DNA from: Roridomyces roridus
Taxonomy: Eukaryota; Basidiomycota; Agaricomycetes; Agaricales; Mycenaceae
NCBI GenBank assembly: GCA_029378245.1
Contig: JARKIF010000012.1
Location: 1,426,001-1,490,000 of the forward strand
Direction: 5' to 3'
Length of the DNA: 64,000 nt
The notes under the pieces are model-generated. The model was not told the DNA's origin. It ran no database searches and saw only the letters and a program-made list of their open reading frames with translations. A program made the translations under genes and the position numbers. The first letter of the stretch is position 1. Each line of letters starts with the position of its first letter. This document shows positions 46,282 to 58,288 of the stretch, piece by piece.

Positions 46282-47664
46282 GCACAAGCCTGCAGTCCAC
46301 GGGACGCAAGGCCCTATCGACGTCAGCATCGAGGGCTATGCGTGGTCTGAGTTTGAGAGTCACGTTGTGCAAACGACGACGGAGCTCCCGAATGACTTCC
46401 CTTTGAACAAGGATTATAATTCGGGAAAGCCGTTGGGCATAGGTGCGTGGTTGTCCGTTTTATTTTGTCTTTTTCTGAATGAGCAAATTTCAGGCTGGTT
46501 TCAATACACAATTGGCAACGGCCAGCGGTCTTCTTCGGCGGATTATCTGAACTCGACGGTTCTTGCTCGCCCGAATCTTCACGTTCTATTGCATGCACAG
46601 GTATCGAGGCTTGTGAATCCCACTACATCCAGCAAACCTCTGGCTTTTGGAGGCGTCCAGTTTCAGTTCAGTACGTGCTCTCTATCTCTGTCTCGCATGA
46701 GCTCATTTAATGCACAGAGAAATCCCTATACGTCGCAAACGCCACCAAAGAAATTATTCTTTCGGCGGGTTCTGTCGGCTCACCCTCGATCCTCCAACAC
46801 TCGGGCGTGGGCGACGGTGCGGCCCTTACGAAACTCGACATCCCGGTTGTGAGGCACCTTCCAAGCGTGGGCCAGAACGCCTCTGAGCATCCGTTCATGA
46901 CCATCAAGTGGGCGGTCAACTCCAATCAAACGGTCGCGTCCCTCCTGGAAAATCCCGTGCTGTATGATGCGGCATACTCTGAGTGGAATATATCGCACAC
47001 GGGTCCATTCGTAGATGGGGGAGCCGGGTCCCTCGTTGGCTGGCTGCGTCTCCCCGCGGATTCGCCTGCATTCAATGCCCATGGTGATCCGTCGCCGGGA
47101 CCGGACGCGCCGCATATCGAGCTTTTGTTCCAGGTGCGTGCCGGTGATGGTATCCGCTTCAAACTGATTTTTTTTAGCCATCCAGCCTGGATATATTCGC
47201 CCCAGATACCCAGGGCCACTTCGTTTCAATTGGAGTGGCTATAGTCAGCCCTATCAGTCGTGCGTACCTTGCCTTTATCTCGTCTCTATGCCTCGTCGAG
47301 CCTCGAGCGATCTCTGTTCAGGTGGCTCGGTAACCATCACCAGCAACGACCCCTTCGCTCCCCCGAACATCGACCCGGCACTCTATTCCGAAGACTTTGA
47401 CGCTCTGGCAATGGTCGAAGGCGTCCGTCTCGCTCTCAAGTATGTTACCGCGCCCAACTGGGCAGGCTATCTCGGCGCACCAGTAGTCGACCTCGCTTCC
47501 ATGAGCGACGCTGAACTTTTCGACTACGTACGAGGAAACGCCTTGTTGGCGTACCATCTTGTCGGTACGGCGGGTATGTCACCCAAGGGAGCGTCGTACG
47601 GTGTTGGAATTTGGCTACCATTTGGGATGAAGTACTGCCATATTGTGGACGAAGTGTTTGAATG

Positions 47665-48738
47665 AAGAGTTGAGGATCTATTTGTCAAGTACACCAGCTT
47701 CACAATCCAGGGACCGCTGGTTGATCCACTGTGTTCGAACATTGTTCAACCTCGCCACATCCCAGGCCCTGAAATAGGCGTCGTCAGAAACCGGGCGTTC
47801 GTCCAAGTAGGACATCGATCGGCGGCAATATACCGCTGCAATTGGTACGATATGAAGACCAGAACAAGCCTTGAGTTAGGCAAAAAGAAGCCCATAGCGT
47901 TCCACGAATCCACTTGAGGACCCAGCCCCGAGTCGAACGGGCCCTTACTGCAAGAGTCATGGGTGGGATATCAATTGCAGCTGTGGGACAACTGCGCATG
48001 CTTTCAGGGCAACGACTGACTGTTGAAGCACGGAATGCGCTGACAGGAATTAAAAAAATGCTGGGTGCGAACTGGCTATTGTTCATGAACTGCGTCAATC
48101 TTGGAGCCAACATCTCGTCGTTCCAATCTAACAAGGCGATACTTAGCATTGGTTGAGCAAAAAAAGAGGAGAAACTTCCGAGGGTCGGACCCCGAATCGA
48201 ACGGGATTTATCTGCACTACCAACGCGACAAAGAGGAATTGCAAGCAGGAGCGGGCCACCCGCAGTCCGGCCTTGAAAATTGCAGGGAGGGAATTGCGCT
48301 GATATCGATGTGAACACAGTCCTCGCAGGTCGCGGCAGGCAACCATGACATTTATTGCCTGACTGTTGTTCGACATTTCTTGCATTCCATGACACTGAAA
48401 GTATTCGTCATACGTCATACATGCGATCCGTACGATCCAGACTCTGCGAGAAGAAAAAAGGATTAGACGCAGCTAAGGAAACAATTTGTCAGTATGATTA
48501 GAAGGGTCTTCGTGAGACAGAACACCAAATATTCAGCGAGATAAAAACAAGAGGAGCCTTGCGAACGACCCGACCCCGAGTCGAACGGGTACCTACTGCC
48601 AGAAAGAGGTGATGGGATTATTCAGTACAGCGGCGGGCCGCCCGCTTTCAGGTCTACAATCAACGACTGAGGGAGTTGGACTGACTCAAGGATGAGGAAT
48701 GCTATCGATTTCTGGATCCTATACAACGGTGGATGTCG
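47665..48738. repeat. Spacer with three SINE-like copies
   Basis: No gene. Minus-strand tRNA-like words CCCCGAGTCGAACGGG or CCCCGAATCGAACGGG occur at about 47926, 48190 and 48580. Each is followed by a CTACTGC- or TTACTGC-like word; the last two also have GCGGGCC..CCCGC. Confidence 0.6.
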
Positions 48739-49816
48739 TCAAGCGAGCGTCAAAGCAAACTCCGCCCCGGCCCAGAGATGCACCTTCCCCTTCCCCTTGC
48801 CCTTCTCGCGCTTGAGCTGAGCTTGAACATCCGGGCGCTGCGACCAAACTTTCGTCTTTTCGAGTTGAATGGCGCAAGACCTGAAATCAGTCAATGACGA
48901 GGATAAGTGAAGGGAGGATAGGGACACACGCGATAGGGCCGCAGGCTGTTCGTGGAAGAAAAGTGAGGCCAACATCGACCCGGAGAAGAGTTGCACGTAC
49001 CTGTTTGTTTCAACGCAGGTTGTCGATCCTGTGCGGCGTTATTCTTGCCGGCGGCGTTGGACGAAGCAATCGTAGCGGCTTGGAGGCGGCGAATCTCAGG
49101 TAGAGCGTGGAGTGCCGACTCGACCTGCCAAATGTATCGTGATATCTCATCCAAATTGAAGTGGGAAAAAAAGACTCACGACGATATCATACGTCGACTC
49201 CCCAACGCGAGTGCCACCGAGGAGAAGCGCGTCGTGTGCAGCGGCACGGCTGTTGAAATAAACCAAGGCATACGTGTAGCCCGGGAGGCCCGTGGTCTGG
49301 TCGACGGCGCCGGTGCTATAGCGGATACTCGCCGACTTTACCTTGCCGGCGTGGGCAAAGTGCTCCTTGAGCTGGACCTCGGTTGTTTGGGGGTCGAGCT
49401 GTGGCGATGGATGAGTTTCGACATTGAGGAGAAAGGGAAAGACGTACATTGCCTACAGCGACCCAAGGCTCCGCAAGCTGCCGAACTGGGCCCCCAGCCG
49501 CGCGCTCCTTGGCGCGTTTCTTGTTAAAGGCGACGCCAACAGCCTTGACGAGATCCGCATGCTTCTTCGACGCGGTCTTGCGTTCCTTCCCCTTTGTGTT
49601 ATTTGCTGGGACGAATGGCCCTGGTACAGGCTCTTTGGACGTTGGGCTTGCGACGGGAGCTGCCAGTTCCTTCTTCTTCTTCGAGGAAGAGGCCTGGGGA
49701 GAAGGCTCCGGAGTGGGTGAGGGAGAGGGGCAGCGGAATACATTCGGGCGGCGTGGAGGTGGAGCGGGAGCACGCATTCGTGCGACGGGTTTCTTGCTCG
49801 AGCGGGTGACGGCCAT
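48739..49816 (-). CDS. RRM-domain RNA-binding protein
   Basis: Five exons on the minus strand: 49448-49816, 49180-49398, 49001-49124, 48930-48945 (a 16-nt micro-exon) and 48739-48880; 289 residues, all introns GT-AG of 49-55 nt. The N-terminus is basic, Pro/Ser/Lys-rich and disordered (SSSKKKKELA; KGKERKTASKKH). One RRM spans about residues 115-195: RNP2-like WVAVGNL, then TTEVQLKEHFAHAGKVKSAS, RNP1-like GYTYALVYF and LLLGGTRVGESTYDIVV. The C-terminus is basic (LKREKGKGKGK). The layout is that of a nuclear RNA-binding protein; the RNA target is unknown. The micro-exon keeps the frame (GPIA to SCAIQL) and is supported only by splice-site logic. Confidence 0.82.
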
Positions 49817-50169
49817 GAGAGGGAGGGCGTCAAGTGGGAGGGTCTGAGCGAGGCGCAGGGGCGTGCTTTTATAGGACTCGGTGGGACATTGGCGCTTGGG
49901 CCCTCGGCTCTTTGTTTGATGAAAAAGGAAAGTAAGGCCATGGCCCAGTCGACAGCCGAGGCCATTGTTCATCCAAAGCCACTGTTTGTTTCAGCTGGCA
50001 TCAGATAAATGGCCGGGCATTTTCCCCGGAGTAGAAAGCGGGTCCGAGTCACAGGCGAGGAAGATCCAAATCGGATCACTCGGCGATATTGATCAAAGCC
50101 CTGGCTCCGATTCTCGTGGCACGTGGCCGCTGGCACAGCTCTTCCGCCACCACCTGCGACTCCGAGGCC
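49817..50169. other. Divergent spacer
   Basis: Shared 5' region of the minus-strand RRM gene and the F-box-like gene at 50170. CAAATCGGATCACTCGG(C)GATAT at about 50070 resembles GTCGGATCATTCGGTGATAT at about 40940, so the duplicated block includes at least 90 bases upstream of the gene. Confidence 0.55.
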
Positions 50170-51139
50170 ATGACTTCCCTTGGTCCATTCCTTCCCCGCG
50201 AGCTGGAAAAGGAGATCTTCCAGCTCGCCGCGTACTGGGATCCTCCTTTCGTTCCCACCCTGAAGCTCGTGGCGTGGCGCGTGAAGCTCTGGTCAGTCTA
50301 TCACCAAATTCCAATCGGACTCACTGCCATGCATGACTATTCCTCTAGGGTGGAGATGCTTCAATATCGCATCATTTTGCTTTCAAATTTTATGGTGTAT
50401 CCACCGACAGAGCCTGAGCGCCTCGCGTCAGTGCCCCTCCCCCTTCTCTGCGACTCCGTTCGCCACCTTTTCTTGGGGAGCACATCCCTTTCCGACTCAT
50501 TGGGGCTCTCTCTTCTGTCAAATTCCACCCATATCGAGGATGTTTGGCTTGGACAAGATGTGCTGTCCTCGGTTCTGGCGGCTGTGTCTCCCGAGCTCAA
50601 ACCGCGGCGTCTGCATTCTAACCTCAAGGAGTTATTCGCAGATCGGCCGCTCGTAGACTTTAACCACCACATTTTCTCTCGCCTCACACATCTTGGGCTA
50701 TTCATGCACGACGAGGTCGATGAGGTGTCCTGGGGCGCACTGGCAACCCTCCCATGCCTGACTCACCTCTCCTTTGACCACAAAATCTTCTTGCCGCGGG
50801 TGCAAGATATTCTTCAGCAGTGTAAATCTCTCCGCTGCATGATATATGTCTTGGTGGACGGTCATGTGATGGCCTTGGAGGACGACGAGACGGCTCCGGA
50901 GTTTTCCAAGGACGTGCGCTTCGTCAAGATGCTCTGTCAGGAGTATGTGTTGGATTGGCATGCAGGGGCTCTCCGAGGCGAAGACTACTGGTCGAGAGCT
51001 GATGAATTCATCCGGAGGCGCAGATGGGGGCTGGTGGATGGTACGTCATACAGTTGGCCGATTTTCTCGAGACTGACTCATCGCAGCCGGGGAATATATC
51101 ATGTATACAGATGAGAGCCAACAGCTTCGTGTGGAATAA
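50170..51139 (+). CDS. F-box-like/LRR-like hypothetical protein, copy 2
   Basis: Three exons: 50170-50291, 50349-51040, 51087-51139; 288 residues. The first and last exons are the same length as in copy 1 (41033-41999) and the intron phases match. It starts TSLGPFLPRELEKEIFQLAA and ends TDESQQLRVE. By eye it is highly similar to copy 1 throughout, with scattered substitutions and a few small indels (ALEDDETAPEF). The frame is intact. The two copies sit about 9 kb apart in the same orientation, with the GMC pseudogene and RRM gene between them. Confidence 0.82.
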
Positions 51140-51664
51140 TAGTAGGATGCAGCGAGTTACTTGATGGGAGCTTGCGTATACTCGCACCTCTCCGAGTCCA
51201 TAATCACTCTCGTTTTCGGTGGTCTCCTCCTGCTGATGACCTCTTCTTCGCCGTCGGCAATCCGAGCTAGCCATTGTACAGGCAGGTTGATCGCGTACTT
51301 GACTCACACTGGCTTATTCCTTCCGTACTCGTGTTCTTCTTCTCAAGATCTCCGCTTCTCGATCACCATGTCTGATCATCACACCCATCATGTTCTTCCT
51401 CTCCGTCTACTGTGACCGATACTGCCGTCGGCATAGAATTTAGGCGGTCTCTCATACTTGCGACTGCTCGAGGGCCGTCGAGGCGATGAAATATACGGCA
51501 GGTAACATACACTCGTGGGGATTCCGTCCGTCGTCCTGCAGCCTTGTCATCAGCCGATGATATTAACTTTCTCCAACTGTCAAATCCACATTTACACCCA
51601 CGGGTACATCTAATGTATACTGCGGGCGCCTGAATCACGGGCGCAGGCGCAGCGCTCTCCTTCC
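51140..51664. other. Spacer
   Basis: No gene is recognised between the F-box-like gene and the DUF6533 pseudogene. Confidence 0.45.
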
Positions 51665-52321
51665 ATGTATCATCTCCAGCTCCTTCATACCCCATCCGCC
51701 CGCGAGACAATCGAGGTCGATTATGCTGTCTTTGCTTCCGACCAGTGCGTTTCTTGACGCTGTCTTGAGCAGCCGAGTCCTAACTCGTCCCGTTTAAGCC
51801 GATTACTTCGCTCGTTCTTCATTGCAGGGCTCGGTGCGTGAGGTGGACTTGATCGACATGTCCGAGTACTCACGCAAAGTACAGTGATTCTGATATACGA
51901 CCACATCCTGACCTTGGGAATGGAGATCAAGTATATCTGGCGCTCGAAGCTGCGCCCGAGTACATGCTGGTTTCTTGCCGTCAGATATATCGGCCTGGCG
52001 GCGGCTTTGGCGATGCTACCGTATCACTTTATGGTGCTAGACCACCAGAGGTAGAGTACCTCCATAAATGTGTGTCCCCGCCACAAACCGAGTCCCTCTC
52101 AATCACAGCTGCTCTAAGCTACAATGGATGTGGGAAGTTCTCATCGTCTCACAAGAAGTCCTCATTGAAGGTCAGTTCGAAGCAACCACTCGTCGTGCAT
52201 CGAGGCTGACAATCCTCACCTAGTCACGCTCGCTCTCCGCGTCCTCGCCATGTACGGCTTCAACAGATGGGTATTCTCCGGCTTCGCGACCGCTATTGGC
52301 ACATTGACTGGTATTTCTCTG
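51665..52321 (+). pseudogene. DUF6533 membrane protein, 5' part (split gene)
   Basis: From an ATG at 51665 the spliced product reads VDYAVFASDHRLLRSFFIAG, then LVILIYDHILTLGMEIKYIW, then RSKLRPSTCWFLAVRYIGLA, matching the DUF6533 start and the paralogue at 58289. Later exons give SCSKLQWMWEVLIVSQEVLI and TLALRVLAMYGFNRWVF. The last exon before the break ends at 52321 with a GC donor, GCAAGT. The rest of the gene resumes at 56963. DUF6533 proteins are uncharacterised multi-pass membrane proteins, expanded in mushrooms. With a ~4.6-kb nested insertion in the intron, normal splicing is doubtful. Confidence 0.75.
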
Positions 52322-53115
52322 GCAAGTATGACTGGGATTGGGCCTCTTCGAGGCGGGTGCTGAACCTTTTGTGTTCATTGAATCATTCCTAAAGCACTGG
52401 GCAGAGAAAAATTTTCAACTTAAGCTTAGTTTCTCGGTGGATCCAAACCACGGCAAGAGCATGTCGCAAAAATCTTTTTTGGCAAATTAGTGCTGACTCG
52501 GCCGGATCAGAGCTGACAAGGCGGCCAGCATTATGGGGCCTGATATCCGTGATAAATTCCGATTCCGCTCGTGATCGGACTCTGATCAGGTTCGTCAGAC
52601 CTGATCAGGTCTGACGGCCTGGTCAGGCATGGTCAGGGCTTGTAGGGCCTGACCGCCAAGGCAATTTGGAAGGGGGTACAATGAAAAAAGGAAGGCCCTT
52701 TTTCTCTTGACCCTTCACCGCTTCATTGGCTTGTTGACTTCATTGTTAGACTGTTGGAGTCAAGTTGGAGTGACTTTACTTCTTACTGGTTACACGATTT
52801 GAACGAGCTACCTCACGAGACTTGTACTTCTTTAAATTCTGACAACTAACTACTGGACTACGCGCGCATTGCCAGGGTGAGGCAACATGTTCCATACATG
52901 TTGGAACTCAACTTTTTATCCAAGCACTTTCACGTCTCAACCACAACACAACGATTTTCCTAGTACCCGCCGTCGTCGAATGGTGTGAGATGGGAAGTCT
53001 CTAGCGTGCGCACATGCCGCACTACTGGAGCGAGTGTGCGGTCCGACTCGTCGGGCTACAAACATTTGATCCGTCGCACCGCCACTCAGCACGCTTGACA
53101 CAAGACCACCACTAC

Positions 53116-53571
53116 CAAGGGGGCATCGGGATCAAAAATCCGTACCGGGGGAGGGGGGGGGTCCCGAGAGGGCTCGAAAAAAAATTCTATATGTATATTA
53201 GTAAATGTGTTTTGGAGCATATTGGACACTCTTGATTGAAATTTCCAAATCGGGACTGATATATTACATAATGCAGCTGCCAGTCTCATTGACTCTCACA
53301 AGACATTGCCACAGACAACAAGTGTATCATTGCTCAAGTACACATGAGATGGGTCTAATGGACACTGGGGTCCTCTAATAAGTTTGTAATACATATTTTT
53401 CCTATGGTTGGGAACCACGGATGGCTCGGACCGCCGGTAAATCACATGACCGTGGGAATGATCTACCTTATATAGGAGGGGAGGGGGGGGGGGGGGGGGG
53501 GGGGGGTCCAGCCAGGGTCGAAAAAAACTTTTCGACCCTATATCCGAAATTCGGATCCCGATGCCCCCTTG
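53116..53571. mobile_element. hAT-type MITE with poly(G), 456 bp
   Basis: The ends CAAGGGGGCATCGGGATC and GATCCCGATGCCCCCTTG are an 18-bp perfect inverted repeat. The 8-bp duplication ACCACTAC flanks it (53108-53115 and 53572-53579). Inside, subterminal sequence is also inverted-repeat-like, with two G-rich tracts; the longer runs over 20 G near 53486-53506. Confidence 0.88.
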
Positions 53572-53829
53572 ACCACTACTCCAGCCTCGGCCGTCTTCTG
53601 GGGATGGATCCAGTACACAGACGGAATATGTATACAAGGGAGCTAGCTGTCTACGCCTCGTTGAGTGTCACATCCGTACCTCCCTGTCCGCCGCTCCTGA
53701 CTGCTACCAGCCGGGCCAGCCCCGCCGTCGGCGCTCCCATCCCACTCCCCGCGGTGCCGGCCTCGTTCTCACGCGCCCTCCCTTCGTCTTCTTCCTCTGG
53801 CGGGGCCATTGCCCCCCCCCCCCCCAGAC

Positions 53830-54835
53830 TCGTTTCCGTGTGGGGGACAACTCTTCGTCCAACGCACGGAATATCTCGATCGTGGTGCGCATCCGTTCAC
53901 GGAGGCCGCCCGTCAAGAGCACCATGAGCCTCTCGTGCTCCTCCCGCCTCGGGACACCCGTCTGCTGCCCCTCCTCCTTGAGTTGGATGTCCGCTGACAG
54001 AGCCCACATAGTCTGACGGCGTGTCAGCGACGTTGGTGATTGGGCCGAGATTCACGTACCACGATGGCCGCGTTGGCTATCAACCCCGGCGTCGTGTGGG
54101 TCAGCTGGTGAATATCCTTCATCACCGGGCCCGAGGTAGCGCAAGCTGCGCCCGCAGCCAGGGCGTTGGCCTTCTGCTTGCCGTCCAGGATGGCGTCGGC
54201 CACCTGAAATGAGATGAGTCAGTGATAGTGTCCGGGGAAACGACGCTGAATTCACTTATGTGCGTCGGCAGCTTGTTCTTTAGAAACATCGCCTCCTTGT
54301 AGGTGCTCAACATGTCCGAGTGAAGGACGGCGGCGTCGAGTGCGCTGTAATTCAGCTTGCCCTCCGTGTCTCGTTTACCGCCGATAAGGTGCGTCCATCC
54401 GGCGCGTTTGGTGGCATCATTAATACAGATCGTACCGTCTATTTGCCCTTCCAGATGGTCTTCAAATACTGGGTTGATGTCATTTTCTTGAGGTCCTTGT
54501 ACCGGTTCTCCTCGCTGTACCCATCCACTAACTTCGTCTGGAGGGTCTTCTTCGGGGTACTTGTCAACCAAAGGCAGTAAATGATAGCGTACTTTCTCCC
54601 TGCGCTCTTCACCTAAGCCTGGGCTGGCTGTGGCACGGCTTCGTGCCCTTGTCCGCTGTCGCTTGGCTTCCAAGAGTGTCGTGGACCTCGCCGTCGCTTG
54701 AGAGATGAAACACAGCAACTGGCGTCCGCGAACGTTGTGGGATGGGTATTCGTCTTCTCTGAAGAGGCTGACTTGTCTTTTCTGCTCATGGACTATGTTA
54801 TTCGGGGTGCTTTGCTTGCCCCGGTTCGCCCGCAC
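53830..54835 (-). CDS. Multi-exon ORF carried in the insertion complex, hypothetical
   Basis: On the minus strand an open region starting near 54835 reads ...LNYSALDAAVLHSDMLSTYK, then EAMFLKNKLPTHI. After a putative intron (about 54255-54205) it resumes VADAILDGKQKANALAAGAA, then PVMKDIHQLTHTTPGLIANA. After a second (about 54060-54015) it reads TMWALSADIQLKEEGQQTGV and RMRTTIEIFRALDEELSP before a 13-base G/C run that breaks the pattern. Alpha-helical composition suggests real coding. The first junction is not clean in phase, so the gene may be decayed. I do not recognise the family; it could be a transposon gene or captured host sequence. Confidence 0.4.
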
Positions 54836-56962
54836 CCGTCATCTCGCTCACAGGCTAACCTTCATTTCTTCGTGGACGTAGTAGACGGCGACATGTTCTT
54901 GCGTTATAAAATCTTGTTTGAGGATCTACCAGAAGCGATTCTGCCCAATTACCCCTGATCGCCATCTGACCGCCCTCTGGTAATTATCTGAAAACCCCTT
55001 ATGCTGTCTGACCAGCCTGATCAGCAATGGTCTGGACGTTATCGCCAATGGTTAGGATCTGACAAGGCTAAAAGGGCTTATCAGGGAAAAAATAAAGTTG
55101 CGACATCAGTGTAACAGCGATGTTGGTTCAACGAGACAAGGTGGGCCTACACTTCACTCCGACAGTCAAATAACAATTCGTGCTGAATGAGTTCAGAAAC
55201 TGAGCACCTGTAGTAGATGTAGGTCCTCGGGCGTCCGAGTTTCGCATTGAACGAGGTGCGGAAAACACGAAATCCACGCTAGACTGAGTAATTGATATCC
55301 CGACGTGGATTACTACACCAAAAAACTCGGGGTCTAGCGGTGCAGACCATTTCAGTCTGCAGTAAGCCAGGGTACCAACTCAAACTTGGAGGATATCACA
55401 CCAGATGTCCATGCAATTGAATTGAAGAGACCTATGATGCAGTCTGGCAGTAGCAATACAACATGTGATACAAAAGGTGGAGAGTCAAAGTTCCACTTCC
55501 TGCACTTTCGCATGAATCAATCACAGGCGAAGATTGTGCCCGCCGACTGATAGCAAGCGCTGTTCAAACTCTGTGTCTAAAATTGAGTAATGTGTTCCAA
55601 CTTCCGAGCTGACCGAAGAACTGAGGAACGTGTCAGAAGTCGGGGATAGGATGACTGATCAAGTAATAGCACTGCAACTTAGGCTTTAGCAGCGCAACGG
55701 CATCGACACCACAAGTGTCAGGACCTTTAGACGAGATTGGCATTTCTGGGAACCTGCGCAGTGCGTGTAAAATAATCAGAATCCGACACCTATCCTTCCA
55801 TAGACGCGACATCGAGAACGGCGAGATATAGCGCCTAGTGAATCAAATCAACGATGATCACCGACTAGCAGCCAGATGCAAGACTCTGTGACACCCAGTT
55901 CCAATAGGATTTCAAAAAGAATACTTCCCGGCAGCCAGAGAGTCCCATGAACTTGGCTCAACTGTACGAACTGGTGTGCATTGAGAACTGCTGAGTTCGA
56001 GACACGTGAGATCAAGCAGTGGGTTCTTGACTCTTCAGGATCTTGCTGTAATTGTTTATTTGGAGGTGAGCATTATCCCAGCGGATGGTGACTTAGGGCA
56101 GAAGTTGAACAGGAAGATAGGAGAGCTATGGTGAGCTATGTATTAGCAGCTCACTGTTTCGAGACAGAACTGGAAGCAAGGACGGAACAGATGCCTGGGA
56201 AGAGAAAGAGGGGCAAGCTAACTGCAGGGCCAGCATTTGAGAGAGGAACACCAGAGACAAAATGCTACAGTCATTGCTTGGATAATTGAAGATGGCTTCG
56301 AAAGGACCGGGGAAGGACTGTGATTGAAAAGCAAAGTGTTGACAGGCCAGAAGTTCGAGTGCGATCACCGGTCGAACACGAGTTGAACGCGTGGAATGAA
56401 ATCCGTCGTGGTGGGAGAAGCCAGACCGCACAACCACCGCAGGCTGATAATCATGATCTGGGCGCTCGGATCAGGAATTAAAGCCGTTTCAATCCTGGTT
56501 GAATTTGAGCAGTGGAATAGAGACAGTCCGCGCATTTGTTGAGAGAAGAGCTCTGGGAAAGAACCGAGGGCCACGGAAGAGGAAACGGAGACCAAGTGTG
56601 GATACGGAACGAAGACCCATATCACAAAAGTTTCTCCCACGTTATGCGGCACGGCTGGCTTGTGGATGTTGTGTGTTCGGTAAGTAAATGGGTGGTAGTA
56701 ATGGTAGTATCGATCGAGTATCGACCGCTTTAGCAACCCATGGGGCTGACAGAAATCCTCGACTGGCTGCATAGAGTGGTTGATTGGAACGACAGAAAAG
56801 CTATTGTTACACTACGGAGATTCTTGGACATGACACATTCAATTTGTAGAGCTTTGTTCTGATGCACACAAACGACAATGCCTTGGTTAGCCAAACCTAA
56901 AGGTTCAGCAATAACACCACTTCAAATTCAAAGTTCAAGCTGATTTCACATTCCATCTTCAG

Positions 56963-57838
56963 TGGGCGATTATCGCGTACGGTAAACGCACTGAGTTGCT
57001 CGAGGCACCTGGACTGAGTGGATGTCATGCGGCGTACTCGCACTCTGCGTGGGTTCTTTCTTTCTTCCTTTCATAAGTAGCTTCTCATCCACTACCAGGG
57101 CTATCCGTAAGCGGGTCCCAGAACTCGCTCGCCGACACTTACTTTTAATCAGGACCAGCGACGATTTGGGAAGTAGTGTAAGTCAACCGCTTTCACCAGA
57201 GTCATGACGCAGAACAAAACAGACTTGCTTGCGACATTCTCGTCCTCGCCTTGACGGTACGACGGGCGCATCAACACCGGTGGCCGCACTACTCCGAATC
57301 GTTGATGGCAAGGATGGAGACTGACGGTGCGTGCACAGAAGCCTTAATGTATTCCTAATTCAAAGGAAATGGCGCATAGGGTGTATGTATTTCGGGTACG
57401 TCTTACACGCAGTGGGGACTACATCTCATGCGGATGAATCAAGGTTGATTGTCCTGGCGAATTTCGGCAATGTCTTGTCTTTTTATGTGAGTTTGACTCT
57501 TCTGCATCGTACTTGCGAGTTCATCGCCCCACGCAGGTCGGCGACGTAAGCCTGCCTCGCCAATGGTCGAAGTTGTCGCTCACTTTGATTTCCAGATGCT
57601 TCTCGTTGGATTGCTTTCTTGGTTCACTACAAAGTATGCTGTATTCAATTCCCCTCCGAATCAACTGAATCCCGACGCAATTTCTAGCCTTTCAATAGCG
57701 CTGCTGTGTCGATTGATGCTGAATCTGCACCAAGCAGGGGCGGTGGGGCTGACGGACACTACCGATGGCGGGAATATAACGGTGTCGATCGGGTTCGCGA
57801 CCGCCAGGACGGGAGATGAAGATATCGATGAAGAATGA
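56963..57838 (+). pseudogene. DUF6533 membrane protein, 3' part (split gene)
   Basis: Begins WAIIAYGKRTELLEAPGLSG and GCHAAYSHS right after a CATCTTCAG acceptor, aligning with WAIIGYGLHMNLPSNPGF of the paralogue. Later exons give TIWEV, CDILVLALTVRRAHQHRW, CMYFGYVLHAVG, LANFGNVLSFY, MLLVGLLSWFTTK and LSIALLCRLMLNLHQAG. The gene ends at 57838 with an acidic tail. All exons appear open, so damage is limited to the insertion upstream. Confidence 0.75.
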
Positions 57839-58288
57839 ATCCCTCTCCGCTGAAAAGCTGTAATGGTCCCGTCTTGGCACGGTGGCAATCTTGAAAGGGC
57901 ATCGGGGAACCGCCGAATCGCCGCCGCTATAAACTATCAGACATCTTTCTGATGAGAACCTTCCTTGATCTTTCTCCAAGTGCGCAGAACATGCCTCATG
58001 TTACGGATCCTCCCTTTCTTCCAGAGCCCACCCCTTCGCAGTCGCCTCTGCAACTCTGCGATTGAGGCACACGTTAGAAGTGCGGACCTGTATGAGTCAA
58101 CCTGGGAATCTGCGGGCCAAGGCAGTTCATCATTGCGAGAATCACTGAGACGCATGGCACTCGCACCCACGGTGTGTGTATTTTTGAACTTTGCGCGTAT
58201 TTAATTCCGCCGCACATCAACTATTTGACTATCAGGCCTCTCCATCCCTCCCCGCTCTTCGAACCGACAGCCAGGGCCAGGCTGAAAC
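57839..58288. other. Spacer between DUF6533 genes
   Basis: No gene is seen; this is the promoter region of the next gene. Confidence 0.45.

Larger units (their letters stand above)
52322..56962. mobile_element. Nested insertion complex inside a DUF6533 intron
   Basis: In the paralogue the matching intron is 57 nt; here it is about 4.6 kb. The inserted DNA includes a hAT-type MITE (53116-53571), a multi-exon ORF (53.8-54.8 kb) and long G and C homopolymers. It also has subterminal CTGATCAG-rich segments at about 52500-52680 and 54955-55080, between ATGTCGCAA (52461) and TTGCGACAT (to 55106), which may be the termini of a 2.6-kb element. TGCTGAACCTTT (52358) and AAAGGTTCAGCA (to 56910) may be outer termini. 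I found no target-site duplication for either candidate. 55.1-56.9 kb holds nothing recognisable. Confidence 0.6.

Noticed and set aside
47664..48738. tRNA genes at the minus-strand CCCGAGTCGAACGGG words
   Set aside because: Only the T-arm-like part is present; no acceptor stem or anticodon arm can be drawn, so these are treated as SINE-like.
52358..56910. TGCTGAACCTTT inverted pair as certain transposon termini
   Set aside because: Only about 12 bases match and I found no target-site duplication; kept as a possibility inside the complex, not as a separate element.
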